A stretch of 64,000 nucleotides of DNA. Origin: Gymnopus androsaceus JB14 (lineage: Eukaryota > Basidiomycota > Agaricomycetes > Agaricales > Omphalotaceae). The notes beneath the pieces are model-generated. The model was not told the DNA's origin. It saw nothing but the letters and a program-made list of their open reading frames with translations, and ran no database searches. The stretch covers positions 184,555-248,554 of the forward strand of contig ML769411.1 in the NCBI GenBank assembly GCA_009733575.1, given 5' to 3'. The position numbers and the translations under genes were made by a program. This document shows, one piece after another, positions 25,130-36,912 of the stretch. Each line of letters opens with the position of its first letter. Position 1 is the stretch's first letter.

Positions 25130-27806
25130 CTAAGCCTCAGCCTGCCTCTCATCGATACTGCCGCCCTTTACACTAGATTCATCCGTCATATCATCTTCCT
25201 CTAACCCTATCCCCAGACTCCTCAGACCCTCTATTCTTCTCTCCGCCGGTCCAAACGTGCCATAGACATCTTTCTCATCAATCTCCCCCAGACCCGGAGG
25301 CGGCGAAAGCGTGTTCCAGGTCACCCAGAGCGCTGCACTGGTGAAGAATTCGAGGAGCCATGACATGTAGTATACGTGGCTATTATAGAGATAGATGATA
25401 AGCAGACTGAGGATGTTAGGTTGAATTGAACAGACATACATCCAACGTTGGTCAACCTGTACAGTGTCTGGCGTGATAGAGGCAAAAAATCCTGGGAGTG
25501 AAGGCCATACGGACTAGGAAGCATCAGTATGAGGGTAGCGATACCGAATAAATGATTCCTCACAAGTAACCAAACAATAGGAGCACGAATATTTAATCCC
25601 GAGATAAACCTATAGTGTAAAATAAGGTACATGCATACGCATATCAATAGACATTATACGTACCAGTAATCGCTCCTGGAATCAGGCAGATATAGATGGG
25701 ATAGCTTGAGCTTGCGTCGGCGTATCAAGTAATATTCCGCTCTAGTAAAACAAAACATGAGCGAGAACCATCTCGAGTAAGAGAAACAGTGTTCACGAAC
25801 AACATAATACCCGTCAACGGTCCGAGAAATACAGCGTATCCTGATATTGCAGAGATGAATGTATTGGCAGTCTACATTGGATGAAAGCCAAGATGAGTTA
25901 TCGAGCGTGTGTATGGAAGATGGACGTACATTAAGAATCTTCCAAGGGTTGATACAAATGCCAATGATAGCAATTAGGACGGATCCTCGACGGATGTCGA
26001 GATACCTTTGACTGAGGTTTAGAACCGATGAATGCTCACTGATAAGGCATACACACCTCGGTAACAATGCCGCCAGATCCATGCCCCCAACAGTTCCACA
26101 CGCAACAACATTCACACACATCTGGGACAACATAAATGCAAAAGCAGCAAAAAAAACAGCAGCTCTGGCTCCGTTACCGCCATTTGTTTGGATAGCTTCG
26201 AGGAGGTCATATAATTTCCTGTGAACGCTCAAGTTCAAACTCTTACCAGTAAGATATAAACAGGTCCACTAACCAGAGGAGCGGCTCGTCCGGATAGAAC
26301 CCTCGAGCGCAAGAGGTCGTGATGATACCCAGAATGTTGGAGCCGAAGAGGCAGATCGGTATAATGAATATCTGTCCCCACATCTGGTCTCCGGGATGGA
26401 CTGCGTATCGCGAAAAATCTGAGGAACACAGCACAGCTCAGATCCATATTTCTGGGATAATACTACCACTTGAAACATACCAGATTGATACAAAATCCCA
26501 CCAGCCCATCCACCTATTCCACTCGTAACCATACGCATCATAGCCCAGCTGAGTTGAGACCCAGTTAGACGATCAGTACCATATACCACTTCTGGCGTCT
26601 TCCAGAGAGGGCCTACATCCCCCTGTTTGACGAGAGCCCAAATAAAGATAGCAAATGCCGCTATGGTGACAACGACGGAGGATATTATTGCAGGAATGCG
26701 ATAACTGCATTTAAGGATGAGAATGGAAGAAGTACATTAGAAGAGAAGACAGACTGTTCTGGACGTAAAAATAACACCGGCAGAGAGATTGTCCAGAAGA
26801 TTATGAATGAAACTAGGAAAATGGTTCCCTTAGTCCAGAGAGGGGTAGTCAAACTCGGGAGCACTACGCACTGAATTCATTCGTCTCCATTGCGGCGTTG
26901 GGTCCGAACGTATTCTTGAGATTGTAGAAGCTCGCTGGTCAATAAATAAGACGACTGACACCACTAGCTATAGTTGAGACGTACGCCAGATTGCTCCGAT
27001 CATTCACTTTTATCATTTGGCCTCCGTACCAGGCTTGTACTCCATACCAGCAGCAAGAGAGTATGATTCGATTGAGAAGAGGAAACCAGGCTCCTCGTCT
27101 AAGGAAAGAAAGTCACCACAATAGCCCGTCCATTGGAAAGCAATCAGTCAACTTACATGCCCCATCCTGTGCGATTTAGTACGGCCTGTAAACAGACCCA
27201 TAAGACGAAAGTTACAAATTAGAAAGGGTACGAACAAATGGAATGTGCCATTTGCCTCCTCCTTGACCGCTAATGACAAGCGCAAGGGTGATACTATAGA
27301 TTTGAGTGGAACGTCAAGAACAAGTAATGAATAGTGTGAGATAGGGCGTGCATTATGGTACTGATCGCGTTCACTTTAATGGATCTCAATTAGTATTGGT
27401 TTTTGTCTCATCAAAGGTGCGAACTCACCAGCGATAGATTGTCCAACCGTTAAGCCAATAGCCACTAAGCAATAATAACGTCAATCCAGTTGCCAACTAT
27501 CATCCAAAACGTATATGATATTTACGGCTTGTACTAGCCCCCGACCATTCTGCGATGTTGATTGCTGGGGGACCCATCAGGCTTAGATTGGTTACGAGTC
27601 AAGTAGACAAACCAGTCGATAGCCAGAAAAAGACAAAGATTTTGACTGTCCAAGTCCTTCGAGAAGGTGGTAAAGGCAATATATCTGCATTCTGATACGG
27701 TGAAGCGTCTTTGGATAGCTGAAAAAGAAAAATTAACAACATTTCTATCTATTTTCGGAAGGAAAAATCATCAACCTACCTCGAAAAAGCGCAACATGGC
27801 CGTCAT
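25130..27806 (-). CDS. NCS1-family nucleobase/allantoin-type permease
   Basis: Starts MTAMLRFFELSKDAS at 27806 and ends ..GGSIDERQAEA at 25130, with about ten short introns. The N-terminal block NADILPLPPSRRTW, the run HIPFTVLNRTGWGMRGAWFP and the segment WYGVQAWYGGQ match the nucleobase:cation symporter-1 signature of fungal uracil, allantoin, cytosine-purine and thiamine permeases. About twelve hydrophobic segments can be followed, including GIGGWAGGILYQSDFSRYA, typical of the family's substrate-site helix region. The acidic, Ser-containing cytoplasmic tail lies after the last helix. Substrate cannot be assigned from sequence alone. It acts at the plasma membrane by family knowledge. It shares a promoter region of under 300 bp with the divergent ASCH gene. 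Confidence 0.85.
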
Positions 27807-28093
27807 GGAGAAACTTTGGGGAACTGAGCCGTCAAAGTGCTAGTCAAGTTGATGGGGTTCGCCGATCCAAGTTCTATAGCCGAATTCAATGCGCGCTTCA
27901 GGAGCAGACACGTTCCTTTTGGAGTACCGTAACTTCCCCAGGACTTAGAGCGGAGAACTGAAGAGGTACATTTGAGGTGAAGAAGCTAGACGTGAAGAAC
28001 GAGCTTCTGATTGATGGAATCAGATCTAATCTTAGATAAGATCTTGCATGTGATCGTGTCGACCATGAGTACATACGCGTTTTCCTCTCCTCC

Positions 28094-28731
28094 ATGCCCC
28101 CGACTCCCAAAAAGACCTCGAAACGATCCGCCAGCAGTTCCAAAAGTAGCGCCACAAAGAAAACAGACATTATAATCTCTATCAGGAAACCGCACATATG
28201 TAACATCGTCGCTCGCACTAAAAATCATGAATTCCGCAAATATCTAATATCAGGGAATGTGCAACGGATGTGGTAGGCTATAATCTACTATTAGTGCTGC
28301 ATTCTTACTGTTTCCAAAGGTTCTACGTATCAGCCCCAGACCAAACTTTGCGATATGTTGCGGTTGTTAGGTGAATACTCATTTTCCACTGCACCCGATA
28401 TGATAACCAACAAATATCATGTAGTCACGGAAAAGTAGTAGGCAAAATTGAGAATGAAGATGGGCTAGGCAATGCAGATTTCAATGCAGGCCTCAAGAGA
28501 GATGACGCCAAGTTTGCCTATGAGATAAAGGAACTTTATAAACGTGAGTGCCAGTGAATGATAAACCGCCAGCGTACACTCAGCTTAAGCTGCCATCCCC
28601 AAGTCCACGACCCTCTCCCCATCGCGACGTTATCCAAATCATACTCAATTTCACCTCCGCAACGGTATGCATATGTCCCGGAGGCGTTGTTTAATGATAT
28701 CGCCTGGGACCAACAGGAGAGACTTTTCTGA
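28094..28731 (+). CDS. ASCH-domain (PUA-like fold) protein
   Basis: Four exons join cleanly: 28094-28272, 28320-28370, 28425-28543 and 28604-28731. Introns are 28273-28319, 28371-28424 and 28544-28603. A Lys/Ser-rich N-terminus is followed by DIIISIRKPHICNIVARTKN and HEFRKYLI, matching the ASCH pattern of an I-S-I-K/R-P start and a conserved E-F-R-K. The strand FYVSAPDQTLRYVAVVSHGK then occupies the usual central strand. The end reads PPQRYAYVPEALFNDIAWDQ and QERLF. ASCH domains are PUA-related and thought to bind RNA; some members act on modified nucleotides. The protein is about 158 residues, close to a single domain. The clean exon fits suggest an intact gene. Confidence 0.8.
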
Positions 28732-29147
28732 GAATTGGAGATGGGTCCAAGCTAAGTCTGCTTTGTGAGCGCGTATCGACAACCTCATTTTCAAGTTTTC
28801 ACCAGCTAGTCGTCTGAACTGCTGGTACAGCTGAGCTACAGCGACTTTTAGTGCAGTGAGGGAACTTGCTCATGCTTGTGTGGTAAATAGTAGAGGATAG
28901 TTGGAGGATGATAAGTACCGATATTCTACGATGATAAATTTGCCTATTGAACGCTGGGACATGTAGACTGACATGAGGTCTACAAGTCTACAAGACGCGC
29001 TCTTGTCATCCCACGGTGGGCGTCAAACTCATCGTACCCATCGCCAACACCATCTGAAGTTTGAACATAACGCTCTACTCTTGAAAGTATGATATTCGTA
29101 TAATTTTAATAATCTAGGCTGCGTTTAACAGACCGCATTTACAGTTA
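28732..29147. other. Intergenic region between ASCH and F-box genes
   Basis: No coding ORF or repeat seen. AT-rich leader-like sequence immediately upstream of the F-box start at 29148. Confidence 0.5.
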
Positions 29148-30258
29148 ATGAATCCGAATGACTTTGGATTCAACGCGTTGCCTCTCGAACTATACCATCT
29201 AATTGCTCAGCATATCCCCGATGATGTTAGCACCTTCTGCGCCCTTACTCGAGTCTCCAGACGTGCTTATGAGGCATTCAATCCCATTCTCTACGAAAAA
29301 ACTGATACCTTGACGCTGTCCACGCTTGCGTTGACGGATAAGGCTCGACATCCACTCACTGCCCCTCATCCCGCCACGCTTGTCAAATCGATGGTGTTTG
29401 AGTATCCGTATATAAACCCTTCGCGTCTCACCCATATTTCTGCTCTTCGGGTTTACTCAAAGGATGAGAAGCCAAATAAACTGCGACCAATCGCGCTGGC
29501 TCCTACTAATCCAACCACATTCCTGAAACTGGTATCAGCTACCATCAAAAATGTTATCTTCTATGGCGCCTCAATAAAATCGCTCGAGTATCGATGCGAA
29601 GGTCTCGAAGCATTATGCAGCTCGTCATTGACCAGTTTTGAATTGGATTTGGCTGACAGTGAGGGAAATGCTCGTGAGTTCCATGTTTGGTTTTCTCGTG
29701 CGCCCACCATTATTCAAATCTATTTTTCTTCTTAGCTACACCTTCCGCCATAGCTAAAATCCTTTGGAAAGTCCAAAAATCGAGCTCGAATATTACACGA
29801 CTTCGCATATATTTCGGAAGCGCTTCAATGTCGAAATCGGATAAACAACCTTTTCGTCAGGTTTTTAATAACCCAACGTTCATTTTCCTCTTTTGAAGCA
29901 GGTTTTCATCAGCGACTTGTCCGCGGATGACACCGTGTATAACGCCTTCTTTCTACGACACCTTGATATTGAACATCTGGAATACGACGGAGAACTATTT
30001 CCAACACACTGCGATGCAGAACTGTTACCAAAGCTTTCATGGCTTATCGGCTGGGTAGATGAATGTGCACCTCTCTGTTCATCAGGTTCACATCCTATTG
30101 AGAGTCTCACACTTTGCAAAACGTTTGGAGACCTTGATGTTTTCTCATGGCTAAAGGAAGCGACAATATTGACAACACTACGCCGATTATGCATCTACGA
30201 CATGGGACTCGAATCAGTGCGTAGTAATGCCGCTGTCGGCATTACGCTCTTCATATGA
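29148..30258 (+). CDS. F-box protein
   Basis: The N-terminus reads FNALPLELYHLIAQHIPDD followed by VSTFCALTRVSRRAYEAFNP, a standard F-box motif (L-P-x-E-L/I, then a cluster ending in a hydrophobic helix). Exon one ends ..LADSEGNA at about 29672. The frame resumes at about 29736 with TPSAIAKILWKVQKSSSN and again at about 29902 with VFISDLSADDTVYNAFFLRH, via short introns (the second has a weak GTTTTT donor). The remainder is Leu-rich, as in the LRR-like tails of fungal F-box proteins, to a stop at 30258. F-box proteins recruit substrates to SCF ubiquitin ligases. The C-terminal limit is uncertain because more Leu-rich sequence follows in other frames. Confidence 0.65.
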
Positions 30259-31117
30259 TCACCGAGGTGTGTCCTCACTTGTTTTCAATGTGCGCTAGAT
30301 GTCAATGTTTCAAGACTATTTGTAAGTCAAACTATGTCCTTCTTTGTGCAATGATAACTGATTTCACAGAGCTTACCAAGTGGTTATGGTACTAAACTTA
30401 GTCTCAACTCTTCCAAACCTACAACATCTGAAAGTGGCAGTCTGCATGGAATCTCTCATAGGTGATCAGAATGCTATCCACAGTTCCAGAGAGAACCTGC
30501 GAGGTGGACATCACCGTGCTCTTGAAAGCGCCTTGGACCTACATCATCATCGGGCGTTGGAGACAGCCCAAATTAATGTATTTACATTTTTGGAACACAA
30601 TGAGCATGAATTAGAGGTGCAGTTTCAGTTCCTGAAGGAGAGCTCAGAGGGAAGTTGGCTGTTACTCAAAAATCAGATAGGCCTGAATTTAAGATGGAGA
30701 CATTGGTTAACTTGCATGTTTGAGTCATTCGCGCTTTCAACTTCGTTACAAGTCGGTTTCCCTTCCTTGGTCTGGCAATATATTATATACTTTAAGTACG
30801 CTCTTTTCGCTATGGACTTTTTGTCTCTTGTCTATTTTATGTTTTGAAGTATATGAAAATGCGCTAGCTGTACAGAACGAGGTTTTGGCGCTGGAAAATG
30901 ATTCGAGAGATATAAACATTTTAATTTAAATCGGTTCCTAGGATGAAAGATGGCGCCTATGTTGGTCTGAGCATTGGTTGCCATCCGTGACCTACTGAAT
31001 GGGCTTCTGAATGGGGGTGACATCAACCACTTCGATGGTCATCAGGTATAAACATTAGTAAACAGTATTTGGTATATAAACCCTGCCATCTTTTGATTTC
31101 TCCCGTTCATCTTTATC
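30259..31117 (+). other. Degenerate continuation of the F-box gene and leader of the NLR gene
   Basis: Leu-rich coding-like pieces (LNLVSTLPNLQHLKVAVC near 30395) occur in changing frames and are probably the decayed or unresolved C-terminal exons of the F-box gene. A short repeat of CATCATCGGGCG type lies near 30520-30560. From about 30900 the sequence is AT-rich and non-coding up to the NLR start at 31118. Confidence 0.45.
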
Positions 31118-34100
31118 ATGAGTGAATATTTTCATCTAGGGAAGCGGTATGTTGGCATTTTCATAAATGTATGCCACCTGTACTAATTAAAGCAGAGAGC
31201 AAGGAGACATTATTCATGATGGTGGCAGGTAGGTAACATGGTTGTTATGTTATATTATATTACTTTCTAAAGGCCACTTTGATAATACTTTTGTGTCCAA
31301 AGGCAATTTGAGAATTCTTCAAACTTCCAGATCCATGGTGGCAACTTCATTAATGCAAATGATATTACCATTCAATGTGCGCTATTTTCTCATAAGGCTT
31401 ATTGAATTTACCATCTCACCTTGATTTACTTAGCAACAGACAATACATTACAAAAAATCAGAGATTGGCTCAAAGCACCAGATTGTATAATCAATTTCAA
31501 CACAGCTAAGAACAAGAAAATGAAGGGGACTGGAATGTGGATCACTAAGCACCCAAAATACATTGAATGGAAGAATACAGGTGGGCTCCTGTGGATTCAA
31601 GGCAAAGGTGAGTTGAGCTGACCTATTCTAAATATCCAATAAATCTCAAGTTACAATGATAATCTTTCAGCTGGATCAGGAAAAACAGTGATATCGTCAG
31701 TATAATGCTCTATCAGAAACTGTTCAAGGCTAAAACAATTTCTAGAACAACAATTATTGATCATTTACGGGCCACCTCAAGTACTGTTTGGATTCACTAT
31801 TTTGATTTCCGTGATAACACAGGAGACAAATCTGGATATCAAGGATTTCTCTTAAGTATGCTGCAACAAATGGGCTCAAATTTGCAAGGAATTCATCCTG
31901 TATTGCAAGACTTGTACAGTCAGTGTAACAGAGGTCTGCATGTTGCTCAACCTAGCAATTCAGAGTTAGAAGATGCTCTGAGTACAATTATTCAGCAGTT
32001 GAGCTCAGGATGCATTGTGCTGGATGCAATGGATGAATGCAATTGGGAAGAAAGATCTCATGTCATGGACTGGCTGGCAAACATCTTAGAAAAAATATCC
32101 ATTGTTATAACTAGTAGATATTCACCAGAGGGCAATGTTGGAAATGAATCCACATCCATTGAATATGGTCAAGTAGCTCAGTGGTTAGAGCACTGCACCC
32201 GGTTTGGCAGGGGCCTGGGTTCAATCCCCAGCTTGGTCATTCTTTGTTATTCACAGATTCGCAGTCAGAATAGCGAGATGACTAAGCATGTGGGTCCTGA
32301 TGAGTCACACTGCTTCCATGATGGATGGTGGCTTCAGGGGGACTGTTGGAAATGAATCCACATCCATTGAATATGGTCAAGTAGCTCAGTGGTTAGAGCA
32401 CTGCACCCGGTTTGGCAGGGGCCTGGGTTCAATCCCCAGCTTGGTCATTCTTTGTTATTCACAGGCAATGCAGCTGCTTTCTTGAGGATTGCACTAGACA
32501 GTGATGATTGCAGGATTGAAGATGATATTTCTCTATATTTAGAAGATCAAAAGAGGATCCATTTCAAAGGAGAGGTGGGTTACCAAGTTTTGAATACATT
32601 GAAAGATAAGGCTGAGAGGCAGTAAGTGTTTATATTTATGGGAATGAATGAAGATCTTACACGTGCAACCCCCAAGATTTCGCTGGGTGGACTGTCAAGT
32701 CAAAACATTGAGAAAATGTGGAAATTCCAGAGCAGTCATGCAGGCATTGCATAAACTACCAAGGACTTTGGAGGAAACATATATGAAAGCCATACAAAAT
32801 GCTATGGAAAGTGAATATGCCACAGATGCCCATCATCTTCTTATGTGGCTTACATTTGCATTTACACCATTAAACACAAAGCAAGTTTCCGATTTTTTTT
32901 CTGTTGATTTAGCACAGCAAGAACTGTACCCAAGTGATGAGATGGCCCTCAAAGTGGAACTGGTCATTGACTCCAATATTGTGGCCGTAGATACCAATAG
33001 CATTGTTCAATTGGCACATACTTCTGTAAAGGAGTTTCTAATTATGCATGGTAATTTGCACCAAACAGCTGGCTTGTTTGAAATCAATGCCAGGTTAGCC
33101 CATGCCTCATTAGCTAAAGTATGCATTATATATCTTTTGAAATCAACCAGTGGAAACTATCTCAGGCAACTCAATATATGGGTGCAGTATAAGTCACCAA
33201 CATATCATTATGCAGCACAATATTGGAGGGCTCATGCAAAACTTGTTCAAGAAGCAGGTCCTGAAACAGATTTAGATAGTCTTACTAGAGACTTTCTGAA
33301 AAAAAGTGCACCTTATGAAACCTGGGTAGGAATAATTGAAAGAAGATATAATGATGATATTGTCAGCCCACTGTATTATGCTGCTGAAGGTGGTTTAATA
33401 AGAAATGTCCAGGACCTCATTTTGAATAGTGAATGTGATATCAATTCAAAGGGAGGTCATTATGGAAATGCTCTCCAAGCAGCAGCATGCCAAGGAAATG
33501 AAGCCATTGTCCAGCTTCTTTTGATGAATGGAGCTGATGTGAATGCTCAGGGAGGCCATTATGGAAATTCTCTCCAGGCTGCTGCATCAAATGGAAAAGA
33601 ACCCATTGTCCAGCTTCTTTTAACAAATAGAGTTGATGTGAATGCTCAGGGAGGTTATTATGGAAATGCTCTCCAGGCTGCTGCATCAAATGGAAATGAA
33701 GCCATTGTCCAGCTTCTTTTGACAAATAGAGCTGATGTGAATGCTTGGGGAGGCCATTATGGAAATGCTCTCCAGGCAGCTGCATTAAATGGAAATGAAC
33801 CCATTGTCCAGCTTCTTTTGATGAATGGAGCTGCTGTGAATGCTCAGGGAGGCCGTTATGGAAATGCTCTCCAGGCAGCTGCATCAAATGGAAAAGAACC
33901 CATTGTCCAGCTTCTTTTGATGAATGGAGCTGTTGTGAATGCTCAGGGAGGCCGTTATGGAAATGCTCTCCAGGCTGCTGCATCAAATGGAAAAGAACCC
34001 ATTGTCCAGCTTCTTTTGATGAATGGAGCTGATGTGAATGCTCAGGAAGTTTATTATGGAAATGCTCTCCAGGCAGCAGCATGCCAAGGAAATGAAGCCA

Positions 34101-36319
34101 TTGTCCAGCTTCTTTTGATGAATGGAGCTGATGTGAATGCTCAGGGAGGCCATTATGGAAATGCTCTCCAGGCTGCTGCATCAAATGGAAAAGAACCCAT
34201 TGTCCAGCTTCTTTTGACAAATAGAGCTGATGTGAATACTCAGGGAGGTTATTATGGAAATCCTCTCCAGGCTGCTGCATCAAATGGAAAAGAACCCATT
34301 GTCCAGCTTCTTTTGATGAATGGAGCTGATGTGAATGCTCAGGAAGTTTATTATGGAAATGCTCTCCAGGCAGCAGCATGCCAAGGAAATGAAGCCATTG
34401 TCCAGCTTCTTTTGATGAATGGAGCTGATGTGAATGCTCAGGGAGGCCATTATGGAAATGCTCTCCAGGCTGCTGCATCAAATGGAAAAGAACCCATTGT
34501 CCAGCTTCTTTTGACAAATAGAGCTGATGTGAATACTCAGGGAGGTTATTATGGAAATCCTCTCCAGGCAGCTGCATGCCAAGGAAATGAAGCCATTGCT
34601 CAGCTTCTTTTGACAAATAGAGCTGATGTGAATGCTCAGGGAGGTTATTATGGAAATCCTCTCCAGGCAGCTGCATGCCAAGGAAATGAAGCCATTGCTC
34701 AGCTCCTTTTGATGAATGGAGCTGATGTGAATGCTCAGGGAGGCCATGATGAAACTGCTCTCCAGGCAGCAGTATCCAGAGGAAATGAAAACATTGTCCA
34801 GCTTCTTTTGAACAATAGAGCAAATACAAACTCATGTAATGAGGAGTATGGCTTTGCCCTCCATACAGCAATATGCATGGGCAATAAAGATCTTGTTCAG
34901 CTTCTCTTGCCCAATGTGAATGCTCAAGGGGGTGAGTGTGGATATGCCCTCCATACAGCAATATCCATGGACAAAGAAGATCTTGTAGAAATCCTTTTGG
35001 CCAATGGAGCTAATGTGAATGCTCAAGGAGGTGAATATGGACATGTTCTTCACACAGCAATATCTATGCACAATGATGCCATTGTCTATCTGCTTCTCAG
35101 AAAGGGAGCAGATGTGAATGCTCAGGGTGGATATTATGGACAGCCTCTTCAAACAGCAATTTCTGAGCACAATGAAGGCCTTGTTCATTTCCTCTTGGCC
35201 AATGGGGCTGACGTGAATGCCCAGGGAGGGCATTATGGAAGTGCTCTTCAAGCAGCAGCATTCAAGGGCAATGAGGTCATTATTCACCTCCTTTTGGCCC
35301 AGGGAGCTGATGTAAATTCTGAAGGAGGCTTCTATGAAAATACTCTCCAAGCAGCTGCATCTCAGGGGAATGAAACCATTGTCCAGCTTCTTTTAAGCAA
35401 AGGAGCAAAAATCAATGCCCAAGGAGGATATTATGGAAATGCTCTCCAAGCAGCAGTTTATTCAGGAAATGAAACTATTGTCAAGCTCCTTGTAGACAAT
35501 AAAGCTGACATCAATGCAACCGGAGGAGAATATGGAAATGCCCTCCAAGCAGCAATATGTCTTGGCAACAATCACATTGTTCATTTTCTTTTGACCAAGG
35601 GAGCTGACATGAATGCTCAAGGCTGCTATTGCAATGCCCTGCTAGCAGCAGTTTATGAGGAAAATAATGACATTGTCCAGTTACTTCTGGACACAGGAGC
35701 TGATGTAAATGCTCAAGGACATGAGTATGGAACTGCTCTTCAAGCAGTGATCTACCTGAGCAGATATACCATCATTCAGCCCCTTTTGCTCAAGGGAGCT
35801 GATGTGAATGCTCAAGGAGGATATTATGGCAATGCTCTCCAAGCAGCAGTGTTCAATGGAAATAAAAACCTTGTCCAGCTCCTTCTGACTAAGGGAGCAG
35901 ATGTGAATGCACAAGGAGGCTATTATGGACAAGCTCTCCAAACAGCAGTTTGCAAGAGCAACAATGCCATTATCCAGTTGCTTTTAGACAATGGAGCTTA
36001 TGTTAATGCACAAGGAGGCAAGTATGAAAATGCTCTCCAAGCAGCAATATATGTGGACAATGAGGCTATTGTCCATCTTCTTTTGACACATGGAGCAGAT
36101 GTGAATACTCAGGGAGGCTTTTATGGCAATGCTCTCCAAGCAGCAGCATACATGGGAAATGAAGCCATTGTAGAGCTCCTTTTAACCCATGGAGCTGATG
36201 TCAATACTCTGGGAGGTGAATATGGAAATGCTCTCAAAGCAGCAGAGTACATGCAAAATAATGAAATTGTACAGCTCCTTTTAACCAATGGAGCCCTTGG
36301 GACAGGAGGAGTGTTGTAG
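31118..36319 (+). CDS. NACHT-ankyrin NLR (STAND protein), NACHT region interrupted by a SINE
   Basis: Exons joined in frame: 31118-31146, 31196-31228, 31303-31375, 31433-31607, 31671-31695, then 31746 onward. The N-terminus carries NFQIHGGNFINANDITIQC, a motif seen before NACHT domains in Agaricomycete NLRs. The P-loop reads GLLWIQGKAGSGKTVIS and the Walker B-like segment CIVLDAMDEC. A winged-helix-like stretch follows (LPRTLEETYMKAIQNA, ..IVQLAHTSVKEFLI). From about 33.4 kb to the stop at 36319 there are about 29 ankyrin repeats of 33 residues, many nearly identical. A 333-bp insertion (32138-32470) brings stop codons between ITSRYSPEG and AAAFLRIALDSDD. Removing it restores the frame exactly. 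Alternatively, a host GTAGAT donor at about 32113 with the insert's TTCACAG acceptor at 32464 would splice it out in frame. Such proteins are thought to act in non-self recognition. Confidence 0.85.
32167..32238 (+). repeat. tRNA-like head, copy 1
   Basis: A 72-nt cloverleaf can be drawn: acceptor GGTCAAG/CTTGGTC (7 pairs, 2 wobble), D arm GCTC..GAGC, T arm CTGGG TTCAATC CCCAG. The A box (TAGCTCAGTGG) and B box (GGTTCAATCC) are close to consensus. The anticodon stem CTGCA/TG(G)CAG needs one bulged base, which would place CGG in the anticodon position. That defect and the repeat context argue for a SINE head rather than a working tRNA. Confidence 0.75.
32375..32446 (+). repeat. tRNA-like head, copy 2
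   Basis: Base-for-base identical to 32167-32238, 208 bp downstream, with the same flanks on both sides. Confidence 0.75.
33430..36300 (+). repeat. Ankyrin repeat array, 99-bp units
   Basis: About 29 units of 99 bp encode the pattern G-A-D-V-N-A-Q-G-G-x-Y-G-N-A-L-Q-A-A. Units from about 33.45 to 34.75 kb are nearly identical in DNA. A three-unit block of 297 bp, starting with the variant Q-E-V-Y-Y-G-N at about 34028, is repeated at about 34325. Units after 34.75 kb are more diverged. Confidence 0.9.
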
Positions 36320-36912
36320 TCAGGCAGGAAGGGAAGCCCAACGCATATGATTCCTTGTATGTGTGTATCATGTACTTATTTTTTTTTTTCCTCATTTCTA
36401 TTATTCTGCTTCTCTGCTTTCTACTTTGTTCCAAACCGGTCTCCCTTTTGAATTCCTTAGTCTGAATATGTGTTATATAGTATATCCATGCAGCTTTTCT
36501 AAGTACGCTCCTTTCGGAATGAAAAAAAGGCCCCCGCTCCCACTTTTGTCTCTCGTTCAACTTTGTGTATGGAATAACCCGAAAAAATGACCATTCGTTT
36601 GACACTGAATGAAACCATCCATCGAAAGAGGTAGAGTCGCGTGTCAGCTTTCTCAATGTTTTATTTCATTTCATGTTTCAACTTTATGGCATCGTCCATG
36701 GGAAAGGTACGCCTCGGTATATTTTCTTTTTCCCACAACCCGGATTAGATTGATTAGTACTGGTAGCACCAGAGTGCACTCGGAAATTATGCTTACAGTG
36801 AAATTTTGAGTTGTTATGTACCGCATCTAACTTCTCATAATTCGTCAAATACAAAACGATGTACATACATGTTGGCATATTCGCAGATATTTGCATATTT
36901 TAGGGACCCGGA
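36320..36912. other. Convergent intergenic region
   Basis: No coding ORF is supported. It lies between the NLR stop (36319) and the end of the minus-strand CCCH gene (36913), and includes poly-T runs near 36378. Confidence 0.55.

Larger units (their letters stand above)
32138..32470 (+). mobile_element. Dimeric tRNA-derived SINE inserted in the NACHT region
   Basis: The insertion is flanked by the 7-bp direct repeat GGCAATG (32131-32137 and 32464-32470), a target-site duplication. Inside are two identical 121-bp units (32136-32256 and 32344-32464) separated by 87 bp of unrelated sequence. Each unit contains a complete 72-nt tRNA-like fold. The insertion length of 333 bp preserves frame but introduces stops. 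No poly-A tail is seen. A related copy elsewhere in the window was not found. Confidence 0.75.

Noticed and set aside
32167..32446. Two functional nuclear tRNA genes
   Set aside because: The anticodon stem needs a bulge, copies are identical inside a larger direct repeat with target-site duplication, and they lie within a coding exon; a SINE explains all this better.
33441..34961. Minus-strand ORF of 506 codons
   Set aside because: It is a shadow of the near-identical 99-bp ankyrin units; the open antisense frame simply repeats with the same period.
33430..36300. CRISPR-like or satellite array
   Set aside because: The 99-bp repeats encode in-frame ankyrin repeats and continue an NLR reading frame.
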